Notes: generated from the sequence alone by a model not told the origin. 37,764 nt of DNA from Desulfotignum sp. (GCA_011390335.1 JAABSO010000037.1:1-37764), one strand, 5' to 3'. Numbered from the stretch's first letter, positions 24,629-33,553 are shown. Numbers and translations: made by a program.

Positions 24629-26182
24629 TCAAACAGCTCGCCTGTGAATCCGGTTCAGGTTTTCAATAATTTTTTCAAGCTGGTCTTTCTGGATTTTGGC
24701 GGCTGTCATGGATACCGCTTTTTTGGATGCAGCTTCGGTTTTGTGTTTGGCCATTTCTGCTGTTCTTTTATCCCTCAGGGCCTGCTCCTCAGCTTCGCGT
24801 TTGGCTGCTGCATCCTGCTGCGCCTTTTTCTCGGCTTTGATTTTGGCTTCAGCCTCTGCCGCAGCTTTTTCTTTTGCATCAGCTTCAGCTTTTGCCTTTG
24901 CCTCGGCATCTGCTTTGGCTTTTGCTTCGGCATCCGCTTTTGTCCTGGCTTCGGCATCTGCTTTTGCTTTTGCCTCCGCTTCTGGATCTTTGGCAGGGGG
25001 CGCTTCCTTGGCTGCAGGTTCAGGGGCAGCTTCTGCTTTGGGAGCCGGGGCTGGTTTGGCTGCGGCTTTTGGAGCGGCAGGTTTTGCTTCCTCCTTTTTG
25101 GCAGGCGCTGCTTTTTTGGCCGGGGCTTTCTTTTCTTCTTCCTTGATGGTCAGATCAGGCTCCGGTGACAGGGCAGCAAAATCAATCTCCACATCATCCA
25201 GCTGCTTGGTAATGCTTGCCACATCCATGGCAGACCCGCCGTCTGAGATCAGATTGATGAAAGCTTTGACCAGTTTGATGGATTCGGGATGGCGCATGAT
25301 CAGGATGCTGGATCCGGACATAAGATAGGCAACAGCCCCCACTGCTTCCATGAGAATGGCCCGGCGTTCAGGATCACCCAGTTCCGGTGCTTCTTCCACA
25401 GTGAGCTTGGCTTCCTTGCATTTCCACACCTCATTTCCCAGGTTGTTGATCATGGGGTTCTGGAGTTTGTCATCCCCCTGGGTCATGGCTGCCTGGATCA
25501 GACGTTCCATGACCGAGTAGGAATATTCCAGGCCATATCCCAGACCCCCGGTGGTGGGATCCACAATCACCTTGTCCAGGGAAACCCCCAGATTTTCCAG
25601 AAGGATGTTTACCTGTTTTGCCAGGTTGACGTCAATGGGGGAGGAAGAGATGATGGTATGCCCATACCCCATGGCGGCAGCACCGATACTTTTGTGGTTT
25701 TTTTCTTCCACCGGGCCCAGCACCAGGTTGTGCCCATCACAGACCTCACTCACTTTTTTCAGGGTGTCGGCATCTTTGGCTGGCACGGCACAGCCCCACA
25801 CAATCAGGGGGACATTGACAGCTTCGCTGACTTTCTTTACAGTCTGTGCAGCATCGTCCGGGCTGGCATCCTTGTCGTTGGGATCGGTGCTTTTGAGCTG
25901 AAGCACAATGGCCTGGGCACCGTATTCATCAACACATTTTTTGGCCCATGCCGCAGGATCGGAAAGCACGTCCTTGAAAGGTGCTTTGGCCGCTTCAGGC
26001 CAGTCTTCAGGTTCCATGTCCCAGATTTCCATGGCAATGACCGGTTTGTTGGGCATCTCTCCTTCAAACTGGTAAAAAGGATAACTTGTCTGGCCGCCGA
26101 CAGTCAGGGCGGTATCACCTTTTCCAATGGTGATGCCTTTGATGGCGCCGGCATATGTTTCTTTGTTTATTTCAAATCCCAC
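24629..26182 (-). CDS. acsD: Corrinoid iron-sulfur protein small (delta) subunit with long Ala/Lys-rich C-terminal extension
   Basis: 517 residues; usual AcsD is about 310-325. The start is GTG at 26182 behind AGGAGG. Residues 1 to about 340 are a normal AcsD TIM barrel: FYQFEGEMPNKPVIAMEIWD, AIVLQLKSTDPN, PLIVWGCAVPAKD, VIVDPTTGGLGYGLEYSYSV and YLMSGSSILIMRHPES. From about residue 347 come Lys/Ala/Pro blocks (KKAPAKKAAPAKKEEAKP and similar), then a long uninterrupted helix of KADAEAKAK-type repeats like TolA or IgA-binding stalks (about 400-470), and a distinct, less repetitive end (about 472-517, including AAKIQKDQLEKIIENLNRIH). It is the first gene of the operon. AcsD pairs with AcsC to carry the corrinoid. 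The extension's role is unknown. Confidence 0.95.
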   Translation of the reverse strand: MGFEINKETYAGAIKGITIGKGDTALTVGGQTSYPFYQFEGEMPNKPVIAMEIWDMEPEDWPEAAKAPFKDVLSDPAAWAKKCVDEYGAQAIVLQLKSTDPNDKDASPDDAAQTVKKVSEAVNVPLIVWGCAVPAKDADTLKKVSEVCDGHNLVLGPVEEKNHKSIGAAAMGYGHTIISSSPIDVNLAKQVNILLENLGVSLDKVIVDPTTGGLGYGLEYSYSVMERLIQAAMTQGDDKLQNPMINNLGNEVWKCKEAKLTVEEAPELGDPERRAILMEAVGAVAYLMSGSSILIMRHPESIKLVKAFINLISDGGSAMDVASITKQLDDVEIDFAALSPEPDLTIKEEEKKAPAKKAAPAKKEEAKPAAPKAAAKPAPAPKAEAAPEPAAKEAPPAKDPEAEAKAKADAEARTKADAEAKAKADAEAKAKAEADAKEKAAAEAEAKIKAEKKAQQDAAAKREAEEQALRDKRTAEMAKHKTEAASKKAVSMTAAKIQKDQLEKIIENLNRIHRRAV

Positions 26183-26369
26183 GTCTACCTCCTAGTATTT
26201 AAAAAGTTTATGAGTTGAGGGGGTTTAAGGGTAAAACTGTGTGACACTGACATGATAGGATAAATGGAAACGGGAATGACGAATTTACATGCCTGGCTTT
26301 TAACTTTACGTCGTTTGCCCATTCACCATACCCTAAATTACAGGTTAATAATATTGATAACGCATATGA

Positions 26370-26396
26370 TTTATAATTTGTACCATTTTTTGTCAA
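26370..26396 (-). promoter_or_regulatory. Candidate promoter of the acs operon
   Basis: On the minus strand TTGACA (26391-26396) is followed after 15 bases by TATAAA (26370-26375), or after 17 by TAAATC. It lies about 190 bases before the acsD GTG. The spacing is short, so this is tentative. Confidence 0.35.
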
Positions 26397-26605
26397 TAGA
26401 TGAATGAATTTATTAACCTGAATGGATACGTACCGAATATCTTTTGATTTTAATATGTTATGTTTTAGATGGAATCTTGTGATTTCAGGTGAATTGGATT
26501 TAATTTATAAATGAAAATCGTGCAGGCAGAAAATTTATTGCTCTGGCTAATAACTTGTAAAACAAAGATTTTTGCAGTTAATCGCCATATTTTTTAAAAT
26601 TTTAT

Positions 26606-26643
26606 TATTTTAATAGAAAAATATTGATTTTTCTATTAAAATA
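26606..26643. repeat. Perfect 17-bp AT-rich inverted repeat
   Basis: TATTTTAATAGAAAAAT (26606-26622) and its exact reverse complement (26627-26643) around ATTG. It may be a cruciform-forming operator in the acsD-fhs control region. There is no T-run and no gene ending nearby, so it is not a normal terminator. Confidence 0.6.
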
Positions 26644-26936
26644 TAAGATTGTTTCTCGGGTTTGCCGGACCGGCTGCGCAAGGCTTTGATGCCATGGGAG
26701 AGGGGCTGGGTTATGCTAAAATTACACGCCTGGTTTCCCTGTGCTGAAAAATTGTTTTTAAAAACAGAAATTACGGTGTGAAATCTATTGATTTTTTATA
26801 TTTATTTCTATAGTTAGGTACACTAACAGCCAAATAATATCATTACGTTTCTGGTAACAAAAAGCGTTAAGGCTTTGTTTTATAATATTTTTTATCACTG
26901 GCTCGTTCAGAGTCAAAATCAACAAAGGAGTTTACC

Positions 26937-28712
26937 ATGGCATTAGATCCAACCAAACACCAGGACTGGGAAATTGCACAGGATGCGGAATCATCCATGC
27001 TGACCATTTATGAAATTGGTGAAAAGCTCGGACTGACCAAAGAAGAGTTGCTGCCTCATGGCCATTATATCGGAAAAATCGATTTCAAAAAAGTGATGGA
27101 GCGGTTGAAGGACAAACCCAACGGAAAATACATCGATGTGACAGCTATTACGCCGACCCCCTTGGGAGAAGGCAAGTCCACTTCATCCATGGGCCTTGTC
27201 CAGGGATTGGGGAAATTGGGGAAAAGCGTGTGTGCTGCCGTCCGTCAGCCCTCGGGCGGACCTACAATGAACATCAAGGGATCTGCCGCCGGGGGCGGAC
27301 TGGCCCAGTGTATCCCTCTGACCCCGTTTTCTTTGGGGTTCACCGGTGATATCAATGCCATCATGAACGCCCACAACCTGGCCATGGTGGCCCTGACCTC
27401 GCGGCTGCAGCATGAAAGAAACTACACCGATGAGCAGCTGGAAAGGCTCTCTGGTATGAAACGCCTGGACATCGATCCCACCAACGTGGAGATGGGCTGG
27501 GTCATCGATTTTTGCTGCCAGGCACTGCGCAACATCATCATCGGCATCGACGGTGTCAACGGCAAGGCTGACGGGTTCATGATGAAATCCAAGTTCGGCA
27601 TTGCCGTGTCATCCGAGGTCATGGCCATCCTTTCTCTGGCCAATGATCTCAAGGACATGCGCGAAAGAATGGGCAAGATTGTTGTGGCCTACAACAAAAA
27701 AGGCAAACCCGTGACCACGGAAGACCTGCAGGTGGCCGGTGCCATGACCGCTTGGATGGTGGATGCCCTGAACCCGTCGATGATGCAGACCCTGGAAGGC
27801 CAGCCGGTCCTTGTGCATGCCGGTCCCTTTGCCAACATCGCCATCGGCCAGAGCTCCATTATTGCAGACAAGGTGGGACTGAAACTCGCTGATTACCATG
27901 TGACCGAATCCGGATTTGGCGCTGATATCGGATTTGAGAAATTCTGGAACCTCAAATGCCGTTATTCCGGCCTGAAACCTGACTGTGCAGTCGTGGTTGC
28001 CACCATCCGGGCCCTGAAATGCCACGGCGGTGCACCGGTGCCTGTGCCCGGCAAAGCCATGCCTGAAGAATATGCCACGGAAAATGTTGATTGGGTTGCC
28101 AAGGGCTGCGACAACCTTATCCATCATATCAGAAACGTCAGAAAAGCAGGCATCTCACCGGTTGTCTGCATCAACGCCTTTTACACCGATACTGATGCGG
28201 AAATTGCCAAGGTCAGGGAGCTGTGTGAGGCAGAAGGTGCCAGGGTGGCCCTGTCCCGTCACTGGGAAAAAGGCGGTGACGGCGCCATTGAATTTGCTGA
28301 GACGGTTGTGGAAGCCTGTGAAGAAAAAAGTGAGTTCAAATTCCTCTATGAACTGGATATGCCCATCAAACAGAGAATTGAACTCATTGCCAAAGAAGTG
28401 TACGGTGCTGACGGGGTTGATTATTCTGCGGAAGCGGAAAAATCTCTTGCCAGAATTCAGGCAGATCCTGAACTGGCCGGGCTGGGCATGTGCATGGTGA
28501 AAACCCATCTGTCTCTGTCTGACAACCCCGCCCTCAAGGGTGTGCCAACAGGCTGGAGACTGACCATACGCGAAGTCCTTACCTATGGCGGTGCCGGGTT
28601 CATCGTTCCTGTGGCAGGGGCCATCAGCCTCATGCCGGGTACCGGCTCCAACCCCGCATTCAAACGGGTTGATGTGGATGTGGAAACCGGCAAGGTTGAA
28701 GGTGTATTCTAA
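26937..28712 (+). CDS. fhs: Formate-tetrahydrofolate ligase
   Basis: 591 residues, ATG at 26937 behind AAAGGAG. The nucleotide-binding loop [18 protein letters not shown], the [19 protein letters not shown] segment, [14 protein letters not shown] and [18 protein letters not shown] all match formyl-THF synthetases. It is slightly longer than the acetogen enzyme (about 557) and closer to the monofunctional C1-THF-synthase form. It converts formate, ATP and THF to 10-formyl-THF, the entry of the methyl branch, and runs in reverse for ATP synthesis when acetate is oxidised. It diverges from the acs operon and precedes folD by 186 bases of structured RNA. Confidence 0.97.
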   Translation: MALDPTKHQDWEIAQDAESSMLTIYEIGEKLGLTKEELLPHGHYIGKIDFKKVMERLKDKPNGKYIDVTAITPTPLGEGKSTSSMGLVQGLGKLGKSVCAAVRQPSGGPTMNIKGSAAGGGLAQCIPLTPFSLGFTGDINAIMNAHNLAMVALTSRLQHERNYTDEQLERLSGMKRLDIDPTNVEMGWVIDFCCQALRNIIIGIDGVNGKADGFMMKSKFGIAVSSEVMAILSLANDLKDMRERMGKIVVAYNKKGKPVTTEDLQVAGAMTAWMVDALNPSMMQTLEGQPVLVHAGPFANIAIGQSSIIADKVGLKLADYHVTESGFGADIGFEKFWNLKCRYSGLKPDCAVVVATIRALKCHGGAPVPVPGKAMPEEYATENVDWVAKGCDNLIHHIRNVRKAGISPVVCINAFYTDTDAEIAKVRELCEAEGARVALSRHWEKGGDGAIEFAETVVEACEEKSEFKFLYELDMPIKQRIELIAKEVYGADGVDYSAEAEKSLARIQADPELAGLGMCMVKTHLSLSDNPALKGVPTGWRLTIREVLTYGGAGFIVPVAGAISLMPGTGSNPAFKRVDVDVETGKVEGVF

Positions 28713-28733
28713 CGCGGGAAACCCGCAACCCAG

Positions 28734-28786
28734 GTGCCCCTCCTCATTTTCTTGTTTTTTTTAAAAGAAATTGAGGGGTGAGGCAC
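28734..28786 (+). terminator. Imperfect hairpin with internal T-run after fhs
   Basis: GTGCC (28734-28738) pairs with GGCAC (28782-28786), and TTTCTT-type and CCTCA blocks pair within, leaving a run of eight T in the loop. It may partly terminate fhs transcripts; folD follows 113 bases later, so read-through is expected. The hairpin GCGGG-AAA-CCCGC at 28714-28726 lies directly after the stop. Confidence 0.35.
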
Positions 28787-28877
28787 TAACCCCTGTACAA
28801 AGGCAGGTTAACCCAAATTCCGTAACCGGTGTTTGAACCGGAACTTCCGGCCAGGGCCGGTTACGGGTCAACCCGTA
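28787..28877 (+). promoter_or_regulatory. Structured folD leader with two mutually exclusive stems
   Basis: Stem 1 (TAACC.. 28787-28795 with CAGGTTA 28804-28810) precedes stem 2, a perfect 10-bp CCGTAACCGG (28820-28829) / CCGGTTACGG (28857-28866) with an internal CCGG-AACTT-CCGG hairpin. Stem 3, TACGGG (28862-28867) / CCCGTA (28872-28877) with a TCAA loop, uses the same bases 28862-28866 as stem 2, so only one can form. Stem 3 ends nine bases before the GGAG ribosome-binding site (28887-28890). The arrangement resembles an RNA switch; no known riboswitch class is recognised. Confidence 0.5.
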
Positions 28878-28898
28878 TGAATTTTTGGAGAAAAAAAT

Positions 28899-29795
28899 AT
28901 GACAGCACAAATTATCAGTGGAACTGAGATAAGAAAGGCCATCCTCGGGGAGATCAAAGAGGAAGTCGATCAGATGAAAGAAAAACACGGCAAAGTGCCC
29001 GGTCTTGTGACCATCCTTGTCGGGTCCAGCCCGGCGTCCATCAGCTATGTGACCCTGAAGGTTAAAACCGCCATCAGCCTTGGGTTCCATGAAATTCAGG
29101 ATGATCAGCCAGAAGATATTTCTGAAAAAGAACTGCTGGCATTGATTGACAAATACAACAATGATCCTGATATCCACGGTATCCTGGTACAGTTGCCGCT
29201 GCCCAAGCATATTGATGACAAAAAAGTGCTCAATGCCATCAACCCGGACAAGGATGTGGATGCATTTCATCCGGTGAATGTGGGACGGCTGATGATCGGC
29301 GGAGATGAGGTCAAGTTTCTGCCCTGCACCCCTGCCGGTATCCAGGAGATGATCGTCCGGTCCGGCACGGAAACATCCGGTGCGGAAGTTGTGGTGGTGG
29401 GCCGTTCCAATATCGTGGGCAAACCCATTGCCATGATGATGGCCCAGAAAGGGGTTGGCGCCAACGCCACAGTGACCATCGTTCACACCCGGACCAAGGA
29501 TCTGGCTTCCCACTGCAAACGGGCGGATATTCTCATTGTGGCAGCTGGTGTGCCTGATCTGGTAAAACCCGAATGGATCAAACCCGGTGCCACGGTCATC
29601 GATGTGGGCGTCAACCGGGTGGGCATGAATGAACAAACCGGCAAAGCCATACTCAAGGGAGATGTGGATTTTGATGCAGCCAAGGAAATTGCCGGTAAAA
29701 TCACCCCTGTTCCCGGTGGTGTGGGTCCCATGACCATTGCCATGCTCATGAAAAATACCCTCAGATCCGCCAAGCTGAGTCTCGGGATGAGCTGA
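28899..29795 (+). CDS. folD: Bifunctional methylene-THF dehydrogenase / methenyl-THF cyclohydrolase
   Basis: 298 residues, ATG at 28899 behind GGAG. It shows the FolD landmarks: the catalytic Lys region PASISYVTLKVKTA, GILVQLPLPKHID, KDVDAFHPVNVGRL, PCTPAGIQEM and the NAD(P) loop VVVGRSNIVGKPIA, followed by KPGATVIDVGVNR and TPVPGGVGPMTIAML. It oxidises methylene-THF and hydrolyses methenyl-THF, linking fhs to methylene-THF reductase. The family is usually about 285-300 residues. It is separated from fhs by the structured leader, so it may be both co-transcribed with fhs and separately tuned. Confidence 0.97.
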   Translation: MTAQIISGTEIRKAILGEIKEEVDQMKEKHGKVPGLVTILVGSSPASISYVTLKVKTAISLGFHEIQDDQPEDISEKELLALIDKYNNDPDIHGILVQLPLPKHIDDKKVLNAINPDKDVDAFHPVNVGRLMIGGDEVKFLPCTPAGIQEMIVRSGTETSGAEVVVVGRSNIVGKPIAMMMAQKGVGANATVTIVHTRTKDLASHCKRADILIVAAGVPDLVKPEWIKPGATVIDVGVNRVGMNEQTGKAILKGDVDFDAAKEIAGKITPVPGGVGPMTIAMLMKNTLRSAKLSLGMS

Positions 29796-29828
29796 TCCAA
29801 AGGTTTGTCTTGCCTTGTAACCATGTGA

Positions 29829-29866
29829 CAGGAACAGGCCTGCAAAATTTTGCAGGCCTGTTCCTG
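29829..29866 (+). terminator. 38-bp perfect palindrome, probable folD terminator
   Basis: CAGGAACAGGCCTGCAAAA (29829-29847) is followed directly by its exact reverse complement (29848-29866). It lies 33 bases after the folD stop. As RNA it forms a 17-bp-or-longer hairpin with an AAAAUUUU apex. The trailing sequence GATTTCC is only weakly T-rich. Confidence 0.6.
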
Positions 29867-30111
29867 GATTTCCATTACACCTTCCTGATTACACGCCAGA
29901 TCTATTTTACATAATTTTTTTTGTCAGGCTGTCCGTCTTTTCACCATATTCTGTTTTTGTCAGATCTCTTTATCTTCCGTTTGGTGTAACATTTCCGGAG
30001 CCACATTTTTTTCTTTACTTGTCTGAATTATGCCATATGATAACACGTGATGCGACAGGCAAAAAGCGGTTATGTTAAGGCTGCAGCAATAGTGATATAA
30101 AAGGGGGTTTC
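29867..30111. other. Gap before the ADP-forming acetate-CoA ligase
   Basis: About 245 AT-rich bases without a gene. TTTTTGTCAG occurs twice (near 29920 and 29956). TTGTCT near 30018 followed by TAACAC about 16 bases later is a weak promoter candidate for the gene at 30112. I see no clear operator. Confidence 0.35.
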
Positions 30112-32244
30112 ATGGATAAACTGGACGCAATTTTTGAACCGGAAACCATAGCCGTAATCGGCGCTTCAACCCAAAAGGGCAAAGTTGGCCACGATATATT
30201 TGCCAATATATTGTCTGGCGGGTATAAAGGCACCTTGTATCCGGTGAACCCCAAGGCCAGGTCCGTGCTCAGCGTAAAGTGTTATACCAGTATCACCACT
30301 ATCCCAGACCCCATTGACCTGGCCATGATTATCCTGCCGCCTAAGGCTGCTCTGGCATCGGTGCAGGAGTGCATCGCCAAGGGGGTAAAAGGTATTGTGA
30401 TTGTATCTGCCGGATTCAAGGAGGTGGGGGGAGAAGGAGCGGATATTGAAAAACAGATCAAAGCCCTGTGCACAGATGCCGGGGTCCGGCTGGTTGGTCC
30501 TAACTGCCTGGGGGTGATAAACCCATCGCCCAGGGTGTCATTGAATGCCAGTTTTTCCGCACGTATGCCCGAGGCGGGCAATGTCTCCTTTATTTCCCAG
30601 AGCGGGGCCCTGTGTACAGCAGTTCTGGATTATGCAGCTGACAAGGGATTCGGATTTTCAAAGTTCATTTCCATCGGTAACAAGGCAGATGTGGATGAGC
30701 TGGACCTGCTGCGCTATTATCACAAGGATCCGGATACGGATGTGGTCATGATCTATATGGAAGAGCTGAGCCGCAGTGCAGAAGAATTCATCACCGAGGT
30801 TCGGAAAATGACCTCCGGCACCAACCCCACCCATGTGATTGTCATCAAATCAGGCTCCTCAGCGGCAGGTGCGCGGGCGGCCGCTTCCCACACAGGGGCT
30901 CTGGCAGGATCGGATGTGATTTATGACGGGTTGTTCACCATGTCCGGCATTCTGCGCTGCAGGACCGTGAACCAGCTTTTTGATTATGCCCAGGCCTTTG
31001 CTGCCAATAAGTACCCCACAGGGGATCGGGTTGCCATTGTAACCAATGCCGGCGGCCCCGGTATCATGGCCACGGATATGAGTGAACAGTCTGGTTTGCG
31101 CCTGGCACATTTTTCTGAAGAAACCATAAACGAACTGAAAAAATATCTGCCGGCCACAGCCAATTTTCATAACCCTGTGGATGTCATAGGCGATGCTGCA
31201 AAAGACCGGTATGAGAATACCCTGGCCACAGTGCTGGCGGACCGGGGCGTGGATGCGGTGCTGATCATCCTCACCCCCCAGTCCATGACCGATGCCATTG
31301 GCACGGCTGAGTCTATTGTCAGGATAGCCAAGAATACAATTAAGCCCATCTTGTGCGCTTTCATGGGGATCGTGGATGTGTCTGACGGGGTCAAGCTGCT
31401 CCAGGCACATAAAGTGCCGGTATACCAGTTTCCAGAGAGTGCTGCCAGGTCCCTGGGGGCATTGCGGGAAGGGATGAAATGGCTGTTCAGGAAAATTTTA
31501 CCCCAGTACAACCTGGTATATGACAAAGAAAAGGCCGGAAAAATTATCCAGCAGTACCTGGACCAGGGCCGCTATGTGCTGGGGGAGCTGGACGGCAATG
31601 AAATCCTTAAATGCTATGGATTCACCATCCTTCCCATGGCCCTGGCCAGAACAGCATCTGAAGCAAAAGATATTGCGCAGGATCTGGGATATCCTGTGGT
31701 CATGAAAATTGTATCTCCTCAGATTATGCACAAGTCAGACGCCGGCGGCGTGCGGGTGCGGCTGGAGAATGACCGGGCCGTAGAAACAGCCTTCAAAGAG
31801 ATTATGGAAAATGCAAAAAAATATGATCCAGATGCCCAGCTGGAAGGGGTCCTTGTCCAGAAGATGGCGCCGGCAGGCAAAGAGGTGATCCTGGGTGTGA
31901 CCTGGGATCCGGTGTTCGGTCATGCCGTCATGTTCGGACTTGGGGGAATATTTGTGGAGGTATACAAGGATGTGGCCTTCCGGTTGTCGCCCATGGGCCG
32001 GAATGTTGCCAGGCGGATGGTCAAAAGCATTAAAGGGTATCCGATTCTGAAAGGGTTGCGCGGGGAAGCACCGTCTGATATTGAGGAGATCGAAAAAAAC
32101 ATTGTATCTTTAAAAGCCCTAGTGGACGATCACCCGATGATCAGGGAACTGGATATCAATCCGCTTTTTGTCCATGAAACAGGCAGCAAAACAACTGTGG
32201 CCGATATAATCATACGGCTTGATGACAAGGCTAAAACCCATTGA
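30112..32244 (+). CDS. Acetate-CoA ligase (ADP-forming), fused alpha-beta
   Basis: 710 residues, ATG at 30112 behind AAGGGGG. The N-terminal part is a CoA-binding domain (TIAVIGASTQKGKVGHDIF) and succinyl-CoA-synthetase-like folds with ISQSGALCTAVLDYA. The phosphohistidine region is ASHTGALAGS (about 262). The beta part is an ATP-grasp domain with KIVSPQIMHKSDAGGV, carrying the second conserved His, and REDINPL-type ELDINPLFVHE near the end. No GNAT domain is present, so it is not the acetyltransferase Pat. It interconverts acetyl-CoA, ADP and phosphate with acetate, CoA and ATP. Next to the C1 cluster it could either save ATP from acetyl-CoA or activate acetate. Substrate range may include other acyl groups. 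Confidence 0.92.
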   Translation: MDKLDAIFEPETIAVIGASTQKGKVGHDIFANILSGGYKGTLYPVNPKARSVLSVKCYTSITTIPDPIDLAMIILPPKAALASVQECIAKGVKGIVIVSAGFKEVGGEGADIEKQIKALCTDAGVRLVGPNCLGVINPSPRVSLNASFSARMPEAGNVSFISQSGALCTAVLDYAADKGFGFSKFISIGNKADVDELDLLRYYHKDPDTDVVMIYMEELSRSAEEFITEVRKMTSGTNPTHVIVIKSGSSAAGARAAASHTGALAGSDVIYDGLFTMSGILRCRTVNQLFDYAQAFAANKYPTGDRVAIVTNAGGPGIMATDMSEQSGLRLAHFSEETINELKKYLPATANFHNPVDVIGDAAKDRYENTLATVLADRGVDAVLIILTPQSMTDAIGTAESIVRIAKNTIKPILCAFMGIVDVSDGVKLLQAHKVPVYQFPESAARSLGALREGMKWLFRKILPQYNLVYDKEKAGKIIQQYLDQGRYVLGELDGNEILKCYGFTILPMALARTASEAKDIAQDLGYPVVMKIVSPQIMHKSDAGGVRVRLENDRAVETAFKEIMENAKKYDPDAQLEGVLVQKMAPAGKEVILGVTWDPVFGHAVMFGLGGIFVEVYKDVAFRLSPMGRNVARRMVKSIKGYPILKGLRGEAPSDIEEIEKNIVSLKALVDDHPMIRELDINPLFVHETGSKTTVADIIIRLDDKAKTH

Positions 32245-32257
32245 AGGAGCTCCAAAT

Positions 32258-32578
32258 ATGCCCCAAGGAAATGACTTTATCATGGAAGCAGCAAAAGAGG
32301 CAGAAAAAAAACAGGCCCGCCGGAAAGACACCTTTCCCAAGGTTGATTTTTCAAGCTTTATTCTGTCCATTTATTCCTCCGGACTGGTGCAGCTTGGAAA
32401 GGTTGAAGACCCTTCCACAGGCCAGATGCAAAAAAATCTGTCCATGGCCAAACACACCATTGATATGATGGCCATGCTCTCGGAAAAAACCCGTGGAAAT
32501 TTGAACAAGGATGAGGAAAATCTTTTGCGGGCAGTTCTCAGCGAAATACGGATGGCTTATGTGGAGGCAAGTGCTTGA
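32258..32578 (+). CDS. DUF1844 protein
   Basis: 106 residues. ATG at 32258 is preferred over an upstream in-frame start inside the ligase gene because AAGGAG lies eight bases before it, and it follows the ligase stop by 13 bases. The core, FSSFILSIYSSGLVQLG then AKHTIDMMAMLSEKTRGNL and ENLLRAVLSEIRMAYVE, is the DUF1844 signature found widely in deltaproteobacteria. An N-terminal charged stretch (AAKEAEKKQARRKD) is typical. Function unknown. The stop overlaps the TTG start of ispE, so the two are coupled. Confidence 0.88.
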   Translation: MPQGNDFIMEAAKEAEKKQARRKDTFPKVDFSSFILSIYSSGLVQLGKVEDPSTGQMQKNLSMAKHTIDMMAMLSEKTRGNLNKDEENLLRAVLSEIRMAYVEASA

Positions 32579-33459
32579 TAAAAAAGGCATCTTTGGCCAA
32601 GATTAACCTGTTTTTGTATATCACCGGCAGGCGTTCTGATGGCTTTCATGACCTTTTTTCTCTGATGGCAAAAATCGGTCTGGCAGATGACATGACATTT
32701 GTCTTTCATGACCGGGGTATACAGGTGACCTGTGACCACCCGGATGTGCCCGAGGATGAAACCAATCTTGCCCACCGGGCAGCAGTGCTTTTTTTTGCAT
32801 GCTGTGAAAAGATATCAAAACCGATACCCGGAGAAGGGGTTTGCATTCACATAAAAAAACAGATTCCTGTGGGCGGCGGCCTGGGGGGCGGCAGCAGCAA
32901 TGCAGCCACTGTATTACAGGTGTTGAACGATCGGTATAGCCGACCGTTTTCCCTAAAGCAGCTGATAGAGATGGGACGCTGTCTGGGGGCTGATGTACCG
33001 TTTTTTCTTTTTAACGGCCCGGCCCTGGCCACCGGGGTGGGAGAAAAACTTGCGCCCGTTTCAAACCTGCATTTTTGCCACGTGCTTTTGTGTGATTCCG
33101 GGATTCATGTCCCCACCTCCAGGGTGTTCAAGGGCCATGAATTTTGTTTGACATCCCATAAGAAATATACTATAAAATCTGTTTCGGATGCTCTGTTACA
33201 GGGACAGGGGGGTGATATCGGGCAATATCTGCATAATGATCTGGAAGGATCAGCCTTCAGGTTATACCCGGAAATCAGGTCCACAAAAAAAGAGATGGAA
33301 GATTTGCTGCAAAGACCTGTAACCATGTCTGGAAGCGGCGGCTCTCTTTTTGCCCTGTATCCGGACCGAAAAGATGCGCAGCAGGGATATGAAATGCTCT
33401 GCAGGCGGTGGCCCGGCAAAAACAGAAATGTTTTTTTAACCGCATTGCAAAACAGATGA
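32575..33459 (+). CDS. ispE: 4-diphosphocytidyl-2-C-methyl-D-erythritol kinase
   Basis: 294 residues. It starts at TTG 32575, which overlaps the previous stop (TTGA) and has GGAGG eight bases upstream. GHMP-kinase motifs are clear: ASLAKINLFLYITGRRSDGFHDL at the start, PVGGGLGGGSSNAAT (ATP loop, about residues 97-112) and VTMSGSGGSLFALYP near the C-terminus. The catalytic Asp is likely in GADVPFFL. It phosphorylates CDP-methylerythritol in the MEP isoprenoid pathway. The sequence MSGSGGS replaces the more usual GTGSCVF-type block but keeps the glycines. It precedes tRNA-Gln and prs. Confidence 0.94.
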   Translation: MIKKASLAKINLFLYITGRRSDGFHDLFSLMAKIGLADDMTFVFHDRGIQVTCDHPDVPEDETNLAHRAAVLFFACCEKISKPIPGEGVCIHIKKQIPVGGGLGGGSSNAATVLQVLNDRYSRPFSLKQLIEMGRCLGADVPFFLFNGPALATGVGEKLAPVSNLHFCHVLLCDSGIHVPTSRVFKGHEFCLTSHKKYTIKSVSDALLQGQGGDIGQYLHNDLEGSAFRLYPEIRSTKKEMEDLLQRPVTMSGSGGSLFALYPDRKDAQQGYEMLCRRWPGKNRNVFLTALQNR

Positions 33460-33478
33460 AGACCAGTGGTAGATATTC

Positions 33479-33553
33479 TGGGGCGTCGTCAAGTGGCAAG
33501 ACACAGGGTTTTGATCCCTGCATTCAGAGGTTCGAATCCTCTCGCCCCAGCCA
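33479..33553 (+). tRNA. tRNA-Gln (anticodon TTG)
   Basis: Acceptor arm TGGGGCG (33479-33485) pairs with CGCCCCA (33543-33549), discriminator G at 33550, encoded CCA at 33551-33553. The D-arm reads GTCAAGTGGCAAGAC. The anticodon stem is CAGGG/CCCTG with loop TTTTGAT, giving anticodon TTG at 33511-33513. The T-arm is AGAGG-TTCGAAT-CCTCT. All arms pair well. Confidence 0.97.

Larger units (their letters stand above)
26183..26936. other. 754-bp AT-rich divergent control region between acsD and fhs
   Basis: No gene is supported here. The region carries a candidate acsD promoter near 26370-26396, a 17-bp AT-rich inverted repeat at 26606-26643, a GC-rich island of about 110 bases at 26650-26755, the small palindrome GTTAG-N5-CTAAC near 26814-26830, and TATAAT at 26881-26886 before fhs, which lacks a good -35. 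It is unusually long for the neighbourhood and presumably integrates control of both C1 operons. Confidence 0.6.

Noticed and set aside
24622..24633. ATTATGATCAAA, identical to part of the DUF134 operator arm
   Set aside because: A single half-site spanning the acsD stop codon; most likely chance.
24644..25328. Plus-strand frames rich in Phe/Cys or Ala/Ser opposite acsD
   Set aside because: They are mirror images of the A/K-repeat extension of acsD and have no independent start signals.
26183..26936. Cobalamin or folate riboswitch before acsD/fhs
   Set aside because: Expected from the pathway, but no conserved B12-box or known THF-riboswitch pattern could be seen.
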